A model generated the notes under the pieces. The model made no database searches. It was given only the letters and a program-made list of their open reading frames with translations, and was not told the DNA's origin. A stretch of DNA of 64,000 bases from Colwellia sp. 39_35_sub15_T18. Lineage in GTDB: Bacteria > Pseudomonadota > Gammaproteobacteria > Enterobacterales > Alteromonadaceae. Numbering within the stretch: the first letter of the stretch is position 1; each line of letters opens with the position of its first letter. The DNA lies in contig MAAE01000042.1 in NCBI GenBank assembly GCA_002162675.1, positions 1 through 64,000 on the forward strand, in the 5' to 3' direction. Shown piece by piece: positions 1 through 9,804 of the stretch. Both the position numbers and the translations under genes were made by a program.

Positions 1-2401
1 CTAAATTAGTGACCGTGCTTTTTAGTTGACTCATGGTGCTAGTGGCTACCAATAAACCATCATCATTCATTGCTATGTAGCCCAAGGTGCGCATGGTATT
101 AATCAAGGTTGCTTGCGCTTTTTTATCAATAAATTCTGGCGCGGTAATATTGTTTAATACCGATAAGCGCTTGGCTATAGCAACCACTTTCTCTTCTAAA
201 TCACGTTTAGATAGAGGTGCTAAGCGCGTGGTTAATAAACTGACAATGGCTAATCGTTGCAAGCTTTCATCCATGCATTCGGCCAATAAATTTATTTGAC
301 TAAGCTGCTCAGTATTGTCGGTTAATGACCAATACTGGGCATTGTTTTGTTGGGCAATGTCTTTTGCGGTCAGCGAAACTAGTACTTGCTCTACTTGTAC
401 GCGTATTTGCTCAGGTGTTTGCCACAAAAATAAGTCGTCTTTTAATGTGCTTAATAAACTACTTGCTTGCTCTACAAGCTGTTGGTGGGCAATTTTACTG
501 TGGTTAGTCAGTAATTTACATACTAACGCTATTAACGCATAGGTATGTAAAATATTATTGCGATAGTAGCGCATCTCTAAACCAGCAGAGCGGTCTAATG
601 AAATAATAGTGCCGAAGCTGTCTTCGCACACGGTGACTTTATTAAGTGAAATAACATGAGCGAGGATTTCTGCACCACTTTCAGTGGGAATGGTCATTTG
701 CTCACTAAAAGGTGCTTGTCGTTGCACATCTAACATAAAATCTAATTGTTTTTCTAAATCGGCTTTAGTCAGGGCCTTATTTTCACTGGCATGAAGCACC
801 AAAGCAACGAGGGCGACACCATTGATTGCCGCACATTGGTTAATACTCAGCATTACCTGATGAGCTATATCGTTTACTGTTGGCGTAAACCAGCTTGGTT
901 TCTGAGGTTCAATAGGGTCAATAGCCTCTTTCCAATCAGGCACTTGTCGGTTTAAATAGTCATTAATATTGATGGGTTTGCCAAAGTTCACATAGCCATT
1001 ACCATAGTTACGTAAGCTTTTAATGGCTTTTAGCACGCCAAAGATAGATTCACTTTTCTTTTCACTACCACTAAGCTCTTTGTGATAAGTGCCTACTTCC
1101 ATGACATGCTCATAACCTAAATAAACAGGTACTAGTGTTAACGGGCGATCCATGCCTCGCAATAAGCTTTGCAGGGTCATGGCGAGCATACCTGTTTTGG
1201 GTGCTAGCAAGCGCCCCGTGCGACTGCGACCACCTTCGGTGTAATATTTAACCGAATAACCTCGTTTAAACAATAATCCTAAGTATTCTCTAAATATGGT
1301 GGAGTACAAGCGGTTAGCGGCAAAGCTTCTACGCATAAAGAAGGCTCCACCTTTTCTAAAAATAGAGCCAGCGGGCCAGAAATTTAGGTTGATGCCAGCG
1401 GCAATGCGCGGAATAACTAAGCCTTCTTGCAGAATAATATAGGTGAGTAGTAAGTAGTCCATGTGGCTACGATGACAAGGCACATAGATAATTTCGTGGC
1501 CGTCTTGTGCCAGCTCTCTTAATACTTGCGAGTTATTTACTTTAATGTCGCTGTATAACCGACCCCAAAGCCAGCGTAAAATCCTTTCGCCAAGGCTTAC
1601 TAAAGAAACACTGTAATCACCAGCTATTTCTTCCATGATTGCTTGAGCTTGTTTTTTGACTTTATCTTCGCTGATATTTTTATGTTTAGCTTCTTCACTA
1701 ATAATACGTTTAACTGCGGGGTTGGCAAAAAGGGCGGTAAACATTTGTTGGCGATGAATAAGGCGTGGACCTTTAGCTGCAATATTTTGACGATGAAAAT
1801 GAAAACGGGCGACGCGCAATAATTTATGAGCTGTTGCTTCATCGTTACCGTGATGATCAGACATTTGTCTTAAAGATAAGGCTTCACTAAAGCGTACTAA
1901 GCTATCGCGACCTAAAAATAAAATGATGAATAATTTTCGAAACCAAGTCGGTGATTCTTGCTCGGCAAGTAAAGAGGCAACATTGGCATTGTTTTTTTCT
2001 TGGGTTGGTGTTCTTCCCCAAATAAGGTTGACGGGAATTAGCTGTACATCAAGATCCTTGTCCATGTCATGCTGATTAAGCATGGCTAACCCTTGGCTTA
2101 GTGCACTGGTTTGGCCGCGTTTCAAACCTAAAACAGAGGTTGATTTTGCTAAACATAAGGTACGATTAAAGCTTTTACCATTGATGGTTACTTGGCTAAG
2201 CGGGTCGGGTAAATGTTGTTTTTTACAAGCGATTTGTAATGCTAATAAGTCACTGGCCGATTGATGGCTTATGACGTAAAAAATGTTTTGTGACTCTGTT
2301 TCTACCGGTGTTTTTGCATCGAGTACAATGTTACTTCGAACTAATAAACGTACTGGAAGTTTTAAAAGCAAATAGAAAAAGGAACGCAGAAAAGTCATCA
2401 T
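1..2401 (-). CDS. plsB: Glycerol-3-phosphate acyltransferase PlsB (partial, 3' end outside window)
   Basis: This reading frame enters from the left edge and starts at ATG 2401 (a second ATG follows at 2398). About 800 codons are present, so only the last few residues should be missing compared with the usual 800-830. The enzyme acylates sn-glycerol-3-phosphate at position 1 at the inner membrane, the first step of phospholipid synthesis. The acyltransferase catalytic motif HRSHMD lies at residues 310-315 (bases 1457-1474), as expected from the H(X4)D motif of the family. It is followed by GGAFFMRRSF and by TEGGRSRTGRL, the other conserved blocks of this family. No in-frame stop was found in the parts I translated. 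In many relatives plsB sits beside lexA; here lexA is 28 kb away. Confidence 0.95.
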   Translation of the reverse strand, partial: MMTFLRSFFYLLLKLPVRLLVRSNIVLDAKTPVETESQNIFYVISHQSASDLLALQIACKKQHLPDPLSQVTINGKSFNRTLCLAKSTSVLGLKRGQTSALSQGLAMLNQHDMDKDLDVQLIPVNLIWGRTPTQEKNNANVASLLAEQESPTWFRKLFIILFLGRDSLVRFSEALSLRQMSDHHGNDEATAHKLLRVARFHFHRQNIAAKGPRLIHRQQMFTALFANPAVKRIISEEAKHKNISEDKVKKQAQAIMEEIAGDYSVSLVSLGERILRWLWGRLYSDIKVNNSQVLRELAQDGHEIIYVPCHRSHMDYLLLTYIILQEGLVIPRIAAGINLNFWPAGSIFRKGGAFFMRRSFAANRLYSTIFREYLGLLFKRGYSVKYYTEGGRSRTGRLLAPKTGMLAMTLQSLLRGMDRPLTLVPVYLGYEHVMEVGTYHKELSGSEKKSESIFGVLKAIKSLRNYGNGYVNFGKPININDYLNRQVPDWKEAIDPIEPQKPSWFTPTVNDIAHQVMLSINQCAAINGVALVALVLHASENKALTKADLEKQLDFMLDVQRQAPFSEQMTIPTESGAEILAHVISLNKVTVCEDSFGTIISLDRSAGLEMRYYRNNILHTYALIALVCKLLTNHSKIAHQQLVEQASSLLSTLKDDLFLWQTPEQIRVQVEQVLVSLTAKDIAQQNNAQYWSLTDNTEQLSQINLLAECMDESLQRLAIVSLLTTRLAPLSKRDLEEKVVAIAKRLSVLNNITAPEFIDKKAQATLINTMRTLGYIAMNDDGLLVATSTMSQLKSTVTNL

Positions 2402-2528
2402 ATAGCTGTAAAGCTCACTTGAATTTATCAAAGGGCGAAGTTTAGCATTTTAACCTAGTTACTTCAAAATTGGCTGGGATGAAAATATATCCATCATCAG
2501 CCAGTTATATTAGTCTAATTTTCTCTAC

Positions 2529-3530
2529 CTAAGCGCAAATACAGCGGTTTCGACCAGAATTTTTTGCTTGATATAAAGCCTGATCTGCTTGTTCAAATAA
2601 GCTTACCCAATTTGAAGCATTATTATTTTGTGCCACTCCAATTGAAACGGATATGGGAGGTAAATAAGTATTAGTTTCTCGCTGGATCAGTTTCATGTTA
2701 GCAATGGCGTTACGAATAAGTTCAGCCACTGCTTTTGCTTGATAAAGTGTTTTGTTGGTCATTATCACAACAAACTCTTCACCACCAAAACGTACCGCTA
2801 TATCTTGCTTGCCAATATGGTCTTTAATTGTTTTAGCGATACGTTGAATCACTTTATCACCAATAAAATGACCAAATTTGTCATTAACAGCCTTAAAGTG
2901 GTCAATATCTATGGCAAGTGAAGAGTGCGTATCGGCAAGGCTTAAAGACTGTAATTTTTCATCACATCCGCGCCTATTAAGCAGGCCTGTTAATGAATCA
3001 ACGAGTGCCTCTTCTCGTGATGATGCTAGTTTCTCTTTGAGTTGATTTATTTCTTGTTGAGTTGAGCTTAGCTCTTGAGATAACGTTTGACGTTGAGACT
3101 TTGCGTTGTTAATGGTACTGAATAAATAACTCACTATATTTTCAAGTGACGCATGGTGGCCAGTATTGGTGAGGATTTTATCTAATTTTTTCAGGCTGTT
3201 AGCGGCCTTGTCTTCTTTATCAATTTTCTTACTGATATTATCAATCGTTTTTGTTAATGATTCTTCAAACGGCACTAATATGGTATTTTCAACTTGATGA
3301 CTAAATGAAACATAACGAGAAAATAAATCATCGAGAAAATCGGCGTCAATCGCCTCGCCTTTTTGCAACTGCCTATCTATTGCGGCGGTTAATAACTCAT
3401 TTTCGTTGCTGATATAAAGGTAAACAACGGCATAGTTTGTAGGTGTTGGTGCGATGAAGTGACTAGACAAAAAGTCGTGAGCATGTTCGCTAAATTTCGA
3501 AGTGACTTGATAGTTATCTTCAAAAGACAT
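2529..3530 (-). CDS. Diguanylate cyclase (GGDEF domain)
   Basis: The 333-residue protein has a helical N-terminal region of unknown fold (about 1-120), a coiled-coil linker rich in Gln/Glu (about 120-160) and a C-terminal GGDEF domain (about 165-333). The active-site signature reads RFGGEEF, so it should make cyclic di-GMP from two GTP. The inhibitory I-site (RxxD five residues before GGEEF) is not present: the corresponding residues are GKQD. There is no membrane segment, so a cytosolic enzyme sensing through its N-terminal region is likely. It is transcribed away from the NYN-domain gene. The GGDEF call is sure; the signal it senses is unknown. Confidence 0.93.
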   Translation of the reverse strand: MSFEDNYQVTSKFSEHAHDFLSSHFIAPTPTNYAVVYLYISNENELLTAAIDRQLQKGEAIDADFLDDLFSRYVSFSHQVENTILVPFEESLTKTIDNISKKIDKEDKAANSLKKLDKILTNTGHHASLENIVSYLFSTINNAKSQRQTLSQELSSTQQEINQLKEKLASSREEALVDSLTGLLNRRGCDEKLQSLSLADTHSSLAIDIDHFKAVNDKFGHFIGDKVIQRIAKTIKDHIGKQDIAVRFGGEEFVVIMTNKTLYQAKAVAELIRNAIANMKLIQRETNTYLPPISVSIGVAQNNNASNWVSLFEQADQALYQAKNSGRNRCICA

Positions 3531-3673
3531 AGGTTATCCCTAAGATTACTGATTTACTTGTTATTATTTTGTTAAATATTTTAACGCTATCATTTATCTG
3601 AAACAAGCGTTTAAGGCAGAAAAACGCTGTTTTTAAGAACAATTTATCTTAAAACATACCAAAAGGAACTATC

Positions 3674-4156
3674 TTGCAAAAAATTGCAGTATTTGTTGAT
3701 GTACAAAATATTTATTACACCACTCGAGACGCTTATCAGCGGCAATTTAATTACCGCCTGCTTTGGCAGGAATTAGCCGCTCAGGGCGACATTGTTGTGG
3801 CTAATGCGTATGCCATTCAACGTAGTGACGATCAACAACATAAATTTCAAAAAGCCCTTAAACACATAGGTTTTGATATTAAGCTAAAGCCTTTTATTCA
3901 ACGTGCCGATGGCTCGGCAAAAGGTGATTGGGATGTCGGTATTACCATCGACGTGATGACGGCTGCCGCCAGTAAAGAGATTGATACGGTAGTGCTATTA
4001 TCGGGCGATGGTGATTTTGATATGTTATTAACGCATGTTAACGCTCAATATGGGGTGAAAACTGTCGTTTATGGGGTTGCTAATTTAACCGCTAATTCTT
4101 TGATTAATGCTGCTGATAGCTATCATAAAATTGAAGCAAGCCTGCTCTTACCATAG
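3674..4156 (+). CDS. NYN domain (LabA/DUF88-type) putative RNase
   Basis: This 160-residue protein is a single NYN domain of the LabA/DUF88 group, a PIN-like nuclease fold. Conserved acidic positions are visible: FVDVQNIYY at the N-terminus, KGDWDVGITIDVM in the middle and LLSGDGDFDMLL near residue 117. These would bind a metal ion and cut RNA, although the activity is known only for some relatives. The start is TTG at 3674, chosen because AAGGAA lies seven bases upstream and the alignment to VDVQN would be lost with any later start. It lies 87 bases before the symporter gene and may be cotranscribed. Confidence 0.85.
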   Translation: MQKIAVFVDVQNIYYTTRDAYQRQFNYRLLWQELAAQGDIVVANAYAIQRSDDQQHKFQKALKHIGFDIKLKPFIQRADGSAKGDWDVGITIDVMTAAASKEIDTVVLLSGDGDFDMLLTHVNAQYGVKTVVYGVANLTANSLINAADSYHKIEASLLLP

Positions 4157-4242
4157 AAGCTATGCCCTAGAAGTTACATCGTAGCAGCCACGCTGTAACA
4201 GCCACATCATAAAAAATCATACGATAAAAATTAGAAGAAATT

Positions 4243-5604
4243 ATGAATGAATTAGCGAATACTTTTGGAAACATTGCGTCATTTTTATGGGGCTTACCCT
4301 TAGTTATACTGTTGGTCGGCGGCGGCCTGTTTTTTGTGCTTCATAGCCGTTTTATCCCTTATTTTCACCTTAAACATGCACTGGCTATTACTACGGGCAA
4401 GTTAGCAGGTGAGCAGAAAGCTGATGGTGAGTTAAGCCACTTTCAAGCCTTGATGGTGGCACTTTCGGGCACCTTAGGTTTAGGCAATATTGCTGGCGTT
4501 GCCGTGGCCATTACCTTAGGTGGTGCAGGGGCGGTATTTTGGATGTGGGTTACTGCCATTGTAGGTATTGCCACTAAGTTTTATACCGCCACATTAGCCA
4601 TACAATATCGCGGCCTAGATCGTAGTGGTAAGCTGCAAGGCGGCCCCATGTATGTTATTCGTGAAGGCTTAGGAAAAAAGTGGCTACCGCTTGCGTGGCT
4701 TTTTTGTGTCGCCGCCATGTTTGGCGCTTTGCCCATTTTTCAAATTAATCAATTAGTGCAAGTACTGCGTGATTTTATTGCTATTCCAAATGGTTTAGCG
4801 ACGGCTCAAGAGCACTTTAATTTTGATTTGACTGCAGGTGTACTGCTGTGTTTTTTGATCACCTATATTGTTATGGGCAAGCTTGAGCGCTTAGCCAAAG
4901 TGACCAGTTATATAGTGCCGCTAATGGTCGGCTGTTATTTTTTACTCACCCTTGGCGTTTTAATGTTGAATTTTTCTGCTATACCCGAAGCTTTTAGCGC
5001 TATTTTTCACGGCGCATTTAATAGTGATTCGGTTGCGGGTGGCTTTATTGGTTCGGTAATTTTGATTGGCGTGCAGCGTGGTGCCTTTTCTAATGAAGCG
5101 GGTATTGGTACCGAGTCTATGGCGCATGGTGCAGCAAAAACTAATGAACCCATTCGTGAAGGATTAGTGGCAACCATAGGGCCTATAGTCGATACCTTAA
5201 TAGTGTGTACTTGCACTGCCTTGGCAATATTAGTCACCGATTTAGGTGATAGCAGCTTAACGGGAGTGAGCCTTACCGCACAGGTATTTGAGCAAGCGTT
5301 CCCTAATTTTGGTGGTTACGTATTAACGCTGGTGGTGTTTTTCTTAAGTACCAGTACAGTGCTGACCTTTTGGTATTATGGCAGTAAATGTGCTGAGTTT
5401 TTATTTGGGCCGCGCTTTGCTCAAGGGTATGTATGGTTTTATTTATTACTGATTATTGTCGGCGCGGTATCTTCGCTAACCTTAGTGATTAACTTAATTG
5501 ATATCATGTACGCACTCATGGCCATTCCTACCATGATCTCAACGGTTCTGTTGGCGCCAAAAGTGCGACAGCTAGCTAAGGAATACTTTGCCAAGGTAGA
5601 ATAA
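4243..5604 (+). CDS. AGCS family sodium:alanine/glycine symporter
   Basis: The 453-residue protein is a polytopic inner-membrane transporter of the alanine or glycine:cation symporter family, with about ten to eleven hydrophobic segments over the whole length. Family hallmarks are visible: the N-terminal ALSGTLGLGNIAGVAVAI block, GGPMYVIREGLG, and GVQRGAFSNEAGIGTESMAHGAA in the centre. It takes up alanine or a related small amino acid with Na+, or H+ in some members. Length is typical. The exact substrate cannot be read from sequence. The gene converges on the LysR gene, with 124 bases and no clear terminator between them. Confidence 0.93.
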   Translation: MNELANTFGNIASFLWGLPLVILLVGGGLFFVLHSRFIPYFHLKHALAITTGKLAGEQKADGELSHFQALMVALSGTLGLGNIAGVAVAITLGGAGAVFWMWVTAIVGIATKFYTATLAIQYRGLDRSGKLQGGPMYVIREGLGKKWLPLAWLFCVAAMFGALPIFQINQLVQVLRDFIAIPNGLATAQEHFNFDLTAGVLLCFLITYIVMGKLERLAKVTSYIVPLMVGCYFLLTLGVLMLNFSAIPEAFSAIFHGAFNSDSVAGGFIGSVILIGVQRGAFSNEAGIGTESMAHGAAKTNEPIREGLVATIGPIVDTLIVCTCTALAILVTDLGDSSLTGVSLTAQVFEQAFPNFGGYVLTLVVFFLSTSTVLTFWYYGSKCAEFLFGPRFAQGYVWFYLLLIIVGAVSSLTLVINLIDIMYALMAIPTMISTVLLAPKVRQLAKEYFAKVE

Positions 5605-5728
5605 ATTCATTGCGACTAAGATATTAGTTTAAATTTAAAATTAACGGGCTAGATTAGCGAGTAGTTAAAAGCTGTTTAATATCACCTGCTTATGATCGGT
5701 ATGCCTTCGTACTCAAAGACGTTGATAT

Positions 5729-6652
5729 TTACAAATTAAAGACCTCGATAAATATTTTTGTTAATAATTCAACTTTGGCATTTTCTTTCGCCGCCTTTTT
5801 ATACACTAAAGATAAATCAAATTGATAAGTGAGTGAGCTTGGCTGGATTATTCTAACCTCGCCGGTATTAAGCGCTTGTTGAATGGTGCTTTGTGGTAAA
5901 TAGCCGATATATCTTCCTGATAAAATCATCGCTTTACGAGTATCAAATTGATAGGCCTTAGCGGCTAAATTAAGTTTGGTTAGTTGCTCCCTACCTTTAG
6001 TGTCTATGTCTATGCCCGGGTGTATTGCTGGTGCAGCGGCCAATGCTGCGGCGCTTATTTCATGATCAACCAAAGTAAAAAAGGCGTGTTTTTTAGCGCA
6101 ACATAAGTAGATAGGCTCGCTAAATAATGTTTGATAACGCAAGCCTTCCACAGGTTTATAGTTGGGCAACAAACCAATATGAGCCTTGTCTTTAAGTAAC
6201 TGCTTTTCAATATTGGCGATTGAGTCAGTGTCTAACACTAAATGCAAGTTCGGCGCTTGCTCGTTAATTTGTTCGATAACGTTGGCCATTTGTTTTTGCT
6301 TAGCGTCATCGAGCGGATCTGAACACAATATCACTAACTCACCGCTTAACTCTTTTCCTAACGAACTGACGAATAAAGAGAAATCGTTAAGGGAGTCAAA
6401 CATGTTCAATACCGCATGGTAAACAGCTTGGCCATCTTCAGTTAACGAGAAACCACCACGGCCGCGTAAACACAGTTTAAGTTTCATGCGCGTTTCAAGG
6501 TTTGACATGTGGACGCTGATGGTTGACCGCGTTACACCTAACTCATTTTCAGCCGCGGAAAAACCGCCATTTTCAACCACTACTTTGAATATACGCAACA
6601 GGCGTAAATCGTATTCAGTAATGTTTTTAGGAATAATAGAGTGTGATTGCAA
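5729..6652 (-). CDS. LysR-family transcriptional regulator
   Basis: The 307-residue protein has an N-terminal winged helix-turn-helix (residues about 14-72, with GGFSAAENELGVTRSTISVHMSNLE) and a periplasmic-binding-protein-like effector domain to the end. It is transcribed away from gabD with 113 bases between the starts, the classic arrangement for a LysR protein controlling its neighbour. I therefore infer that it regulates gabD-gabT in response to GABA, succinate semialdehyde or a related compound. A 7-bp inverted repeat in the shared intergenic region is a candidate operator. The ligand is not known. Confidence 0.9.
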   Translation of the reverse strand: MQSHSIIPKNITEYDLRLLRIFKVVVENGGFSAAENELGVTRSTISVHMSNLETRMKLKLCLRGRGGFSLTEDGQAVYHAVLNMFDSLNDFSLFVSSLGKELSGELVILCSDPLDDAKQKQMANVIEQINEQAPNLHLVLDTDSIANIEKQLLKDKAHIGLLPNYKPVEGLRYQTLFSEPIYLCCAKKHAFFTLVDHEISAAALAAAPAIHPGIDIDTKGREQLTKLNLAAKAYQFDTRKAMILSGRYIGYLPQSTIQQALNTGEVRIIQPSSLTYQFDLSLVYKKAAKENAKVELLTKIFIEVFNL

Positions 6653-6675
6653 AGTTTTACCATCATAAAACTAAA

Positions 6676-6699
6676 GGTTTAATGTTTAGTATTTAAACC
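6676..6699. promoter_or_regulatory. Candidate LysR operator between lysR and gabD
   Basis: The inverted repeat GGTTTAA - 10 bases - TTAAACC sits in the 113-base divergent gap, 24 bases from the regulator start and about 66 bases before the gabD start. Size and position fit a LysR recognition site, but binding is inferred. Confidence 0.45.
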
Positions 6700-6765
6700 T
6701 AGTTGAATTTGTTATTCAATAGTTATACCTATTTTCACATAGACTTTTATACATTAGAGGCGAAT

Positions 6766-8223
6766 ATGCACCATTTAAACGATGCACAATTATTAAAAAA
6801 CTTCTCCTACATCAACGGTAGTTGGCATAGCAGTGCCAGTGATATTGCGGTTAACAACCCCGCTACGGGTAAATTAGTTGCTAAGGTAAGTAATGCCGGT
6901 ATTGCTGAAACTGAGTTAGCGGTAAAAGCGGCAAAAGGTGCCTTTAAAGCATGGGCAGCAAAATCAGCCAATGAGCGTGCTACGTTACTGCGTAAATGGT
7001 TTGACCTAATGATGGCGAATCAAGAAGACTTAGGGCGAATTTTAACCTTAGAGCAAGGTAAACCATTGGCTGAAGCTAAAGGTGAAATCGCCTATGGCGC
7101 GGCGTTTATTGAATGGTTTAGTGAGGAAGGTAAGCGTGTTTATGGCGACACTATTCCGGCGCCTGCAGGCGACAAGCGTATTGTGGTTATCAAGCAACCT
7201 ATTGGTGTGGTTGCTGCGATTACACCGTGGAATTTTCCGAATGCTATGATTGCTCGAAAAGCGGCTGCTGCACTCGCATCAGGCTGTACTTTTGTCGTTC
7301 GTCCGGCAACACAAACACCGTTATCGGCACTGGCCATGGCCGAGCTTGCTGAGCGTGCTGGCATTCCTGCTGGTGTATTTAATGTCGTCGTTGGTGATGA
7401 TGCCCGTGGCATGGGCAAAGTATTAACTGAGCACAAAGATGTCGCTAAATTTACTTTTACCGGCTCTACCGCAGTGGGTAAATTACTTATTAGCCAATGC
7501 GCTGCAACGGTAAAAAAAGTATCGATGGAATTAGGCGGCAATGCGCCTTTTATTGTTTTTGATGATGCCAATATTGATGACGCGGTTGCAGGCGCTTTAG
7601 TCTCCAAATACCGTAATGCTGGGCAAACCTGTGTATGTACTAATCGCATTTTAGTGCAAGAAGGTGTTTTAGCTGAGTTTACTGAAAAATTTGTCGCGGC
7701 AGTTAAAGATCTGTCACTAGGCGATGGCTTAACCGAGGGCGTTACCATTGGCCCAATGATCTCAGCACAGGCCGTTAGTGAGGTAAAAAAACTTATTGAT
7801 GCTTCTATAAATCAAGGAGCAAAATTAGCCTTGGGTGATGATGAGACAACATTGGGTGCAAGCTTTTTAGTGCCGTCGGTACTGACGGGGGTGACTAACG
7901 ATATGCCCATTGCTAATAACGAAATTTTTGGCCCTGTTTCACCGATTATTAGTTTTAAAGAGGAAAGTGAGGCGATTGCTATTGCCAATGATACCGAATT
8001 TGGCCTCGCGTCTTATTTTTATTCTCGTGATATTGGTCGAATCTGGCGAGTAGCTGAAGGTTTAGAGTTTGGCATGGTAGGTATCAATGAAGGTTTGATT
8101 TCAAATGCGGCCGCACCTTTTGGTGGTATGAAGCAATCAGGTAATGGCCGTGAAGGCTCTAAATATGGCTTAGATGACTATTTAGAAATTAAATATCTCT
8201 GCATGGGCGGATTAGATAAGTAA
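6766..8223 (+). CDS. gabD: Succinate-semialdehyde dehydrogenase (NAD(P)+)
   Basis: This aldehyde dehydrogenase oxidises succinate semialdehyde to succinate, the second step of GABA breakdown. An upstream in-frame ATG at 6703 would add 21 hydrophobic residues; I chose ATG 6766 because GAGG lies six bases upstream and the protein then has 485 residues, the normal GabD size. The coenzyme block TPWNFPNAM, the catalytic glutamate in MELGGNAPF and the nucleophile in [11 protein letters not shown] are all intact; the paired cysteines are typical of GabD. gabT follows 130 bases downstream. A glutarate-semialdehyde activity is possible, but the neighbour favours GABA. Confidence 0.93.
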   Translation: MHHLNDAQLLKNFSYINGSWHSSASDIAVNNPATGKLVAKVSNAGIAETELAVKAAKGAFKAWAAKSANERATLLRKWFDLMMANQEDLGRILTLEQGKPLAEAKGEIAYGAAFIEWFSEEGKRVYGDTIPAPAGDKRIVVIKQPIGVVAAITPWNFPNAMIARKAAAALASGCTFVVRPATQTPLSALAMAELAERAGIPAGVFNVVVGDDARGMGKVLTEHKDVAKFTFTGSTAVGKLLISQCAATVKKVSMELGGNAPFIVFDDANIDDAVAGALVSKYRNAGQTCVCTNRILVQEGVLAEFTEKFVAAVKDLSLGDGLTEGVTIGPMISAQAVSEVKKLIDASINQGAKLALGDDETTLGASFLVPSVLTGVTNDMPIANNEIFGPVSPIISFKEESEAIAIANDTEFGLASYFYSRDIGRIWRVAEGLEFGMVGINEGLISNAAAPFGGMKQSGNGREGSKYGLDDYLEIKYLCMGGLDK

Positions 8224-8353
8224 GCAGCGAGTAACAAGGACGAGTAGGCGGGGTTTTAATCGCCCTAGCTAGGAATTATTCCATATTCCATATTTCTTAT
8301 TTCAAGTTAATAAGTTAATAAGTTCACAAGTTAAACAATAAGTGAGAAAGAAA

Positions 8354-9655
8354 ATGACACAAAGCAACGCACAATTACAGCAGCGTAAAACCCAAGTTAT
8401 TGCCCGTGGTCAAGGCAATGTTCATCCTGTTTATGTCGAGCATGCAAAAAATGCTGAGCTGTGGGATGTCGAAGGTAAACGCTTTATTGATTTTGGTACG
8501 GGTATTGCGGTCTGTAACACGGGCCACAGTCACCCGAAAGTGGTGGCTGCCGTAAAAGCGCAAGTTGATAAGTTTAGTCATACCTGTGTGATGGTAAATC
8601 CGTATGAAGTCGCCGTTGAGTTAGCCGAAAAGCTTACCCAATTGGCACCGGGCGATAGCGAGAAAAAAGCCATATTTGTCTCAACAGGTGCCGAAGCGGT
8701 AGAGAACTGTGTGAAAATAGCGCGTGCCCATACCGATCGTCGTGGCGTTATCGCCTTTAATGGTGGTTTTCACGGTCGTACTAATTTAACCATGGCGCTA
8801 ACGGGTAAGATCACGCCGTATAAAAACTTATTTGGCCCGTTTCCCGGCGATATCTTCCATGCCCCGTTCCCAATTGCACAGCATGATATTTCAGTAAAAG
8901 ACTCATTAACCGCATTAGCTAATTTATTCAAAGTGGATATAGCGCCAACAGATGTTGCCGCCATTATCGTGGAGCCAGTGCAAGGCGAGGGTGGCTTCTA
9001 TCAAGCACCCCCCGAATTTTTACAAGCGCTACGCGCCTTGTGTGATGACCACGGTATCGTCTTAATTGCTGATGAAATTCAAACCGGCTTTGGTCGTACC
9101 GGTAAAATGTTCAGTTTTGAGCATGCGGGCGTTGAGGCTGATTTAATGACCATGGCGAAAGGCATTGCCGGTGGTTTTCCTATTGCCGCCGTGGTGGGAA
9201 AAAGTGCCATTATGGACGCACCACTACCAGGCGGTTTAGGCGGTACTTATGGTGGTTCACCTGTTGCCTGTGCCGCAGCACTTGCAGTACTTGAGGTTAT
9301 TGAAGAAGAAAATCTTGTTGAACGTGCAAACCAAATTGGTACATTATTTAATAAGCGTTTATCGACATTGCAAGCCAAACATTCAAGCCTTATTAGTGAT
9401 GTCAGGAACCAAGGCGCAATGATTGCGATAGAATTGATGCAAGGTGGCGATGTGGGAAATGCGGACTTTCAACGACCAAATACCGAGTTAACGCAAGCTA
9501 TCATCGGTAAAGCAGCTGAGTACGGTTTGATATTATTGGCGTGTGGTTTCTACGGTAATGTTATCCGCTTCTTACCAGCATTAACGATGGAAGACGATAT
9601 TGCTAACGAAGGTTTAGATAAGTTTGAGCAATTGTTTGCGAGTTTGGTTGGGTAG
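8354..9655 (+). CDS. gabT: 4-aminobutyrate aminotransferase
   Basis: This class III PLP-dependent aminotransferase moves the amino group of GABA to 2-oxoglutarate and gives succinate semialdehyde for GabD. The PLP-binding aspartate is in VLIADEIQTGFGRTGKMF and the Schiff-base lysine in MTMAKGIAGGFP. GTG 8342 would add four residues; ATG 8354 is preferred because the GAGAAAG sequence lies just upstream. The 433-residue length is usual for GabT (E. coli 426). It forms a catabolic pair with the preceding gene. 5-Aminovalerate aminotransferases are close relatives and cannot be excluded. Confidence 0.93.
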   Translation: MTQSNAQLQQRKTQVIARGQGNVHPVYVEHAKNAELWDVEGKRFIDFGTGIAVCNTGHSHPKVVAAVKAQVDKFSHTCVMVNPYEVAVELAEKLTQLAPGDSEKKAIFVSTGAEAVENCVKIARAHTDRRGVIAFNGGFHGRTNLTMALTGKITPYKNLFGPFPGDIFHAPFPIAQHDISVKDSLTALANLFKVDIAPTDVAAIIVEPVQGEGGFYQAPPEFLQALRALCDDHGIVLIADEIQTGFGRTGKMFSFEHAGVEADLMTMAKGIAGGFPIAAVVGKSAIMDAPLPGGLGGTYGGSPVACAAALAVLEVIEEENLVERANQIGTLFNKRLSTLQAKHSSLISDVRNQGAMIAIELMQGGDVGNADFQRPNTELTQAIIGKAAEYGLILLACGFYGNVIRFLPALTMEDDIANEGLDKFEQLFASLVG

Positions 9656-9671
9656 CGAGCTAAGTTTATTA

Positions 9672-9715
9672 AACAAGCGAAAAACAAGCGAAAAACAAGC
9701 GAAAAATAAGCGAAA
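9672..9715. repeat. Four tandem copies of an 11-bp unit
   Basis: Directly after gabT the unit AACAAGCGAAA occurs three times exactly and once as AATAAGCGAAA, all in phase. It leads straight into the gabT terminator hairpin. Such short repeats can vary in number by slippage. No coding role is apparent. Confidence 0.85.
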
Positions 9716-9739
9716 AAGATCGTTATTATAGCGGTCTTT
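9715..9739 (+). terminator. Probable gabT terminator
   Basis: AAAGATCG pairs with CGGTCTTT (one G-U wobble) across a nine-base loop, followed by GGTTTT. The uridine tract is short, so the efficiency is uncertain. Confidence 0.5.
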
Positions 9740-9804
9740 GGTTTTACGGATTAACTTTTATGTTAATATCCCGTTGTAAATAATTGTAACTTATAAGGGA
9801 TGAT

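Noticed and set aside
1624-2264. Small open frames on both strands inside plsB.
   Set aside because: They overlap the clear plsB frame, have no family signature and no ribosome sites.
9672-9715. Short regular repeats after gabT as a CRISPR array.
   Set aside because: Units are 11 bp with no spacers and there are no cas genes.
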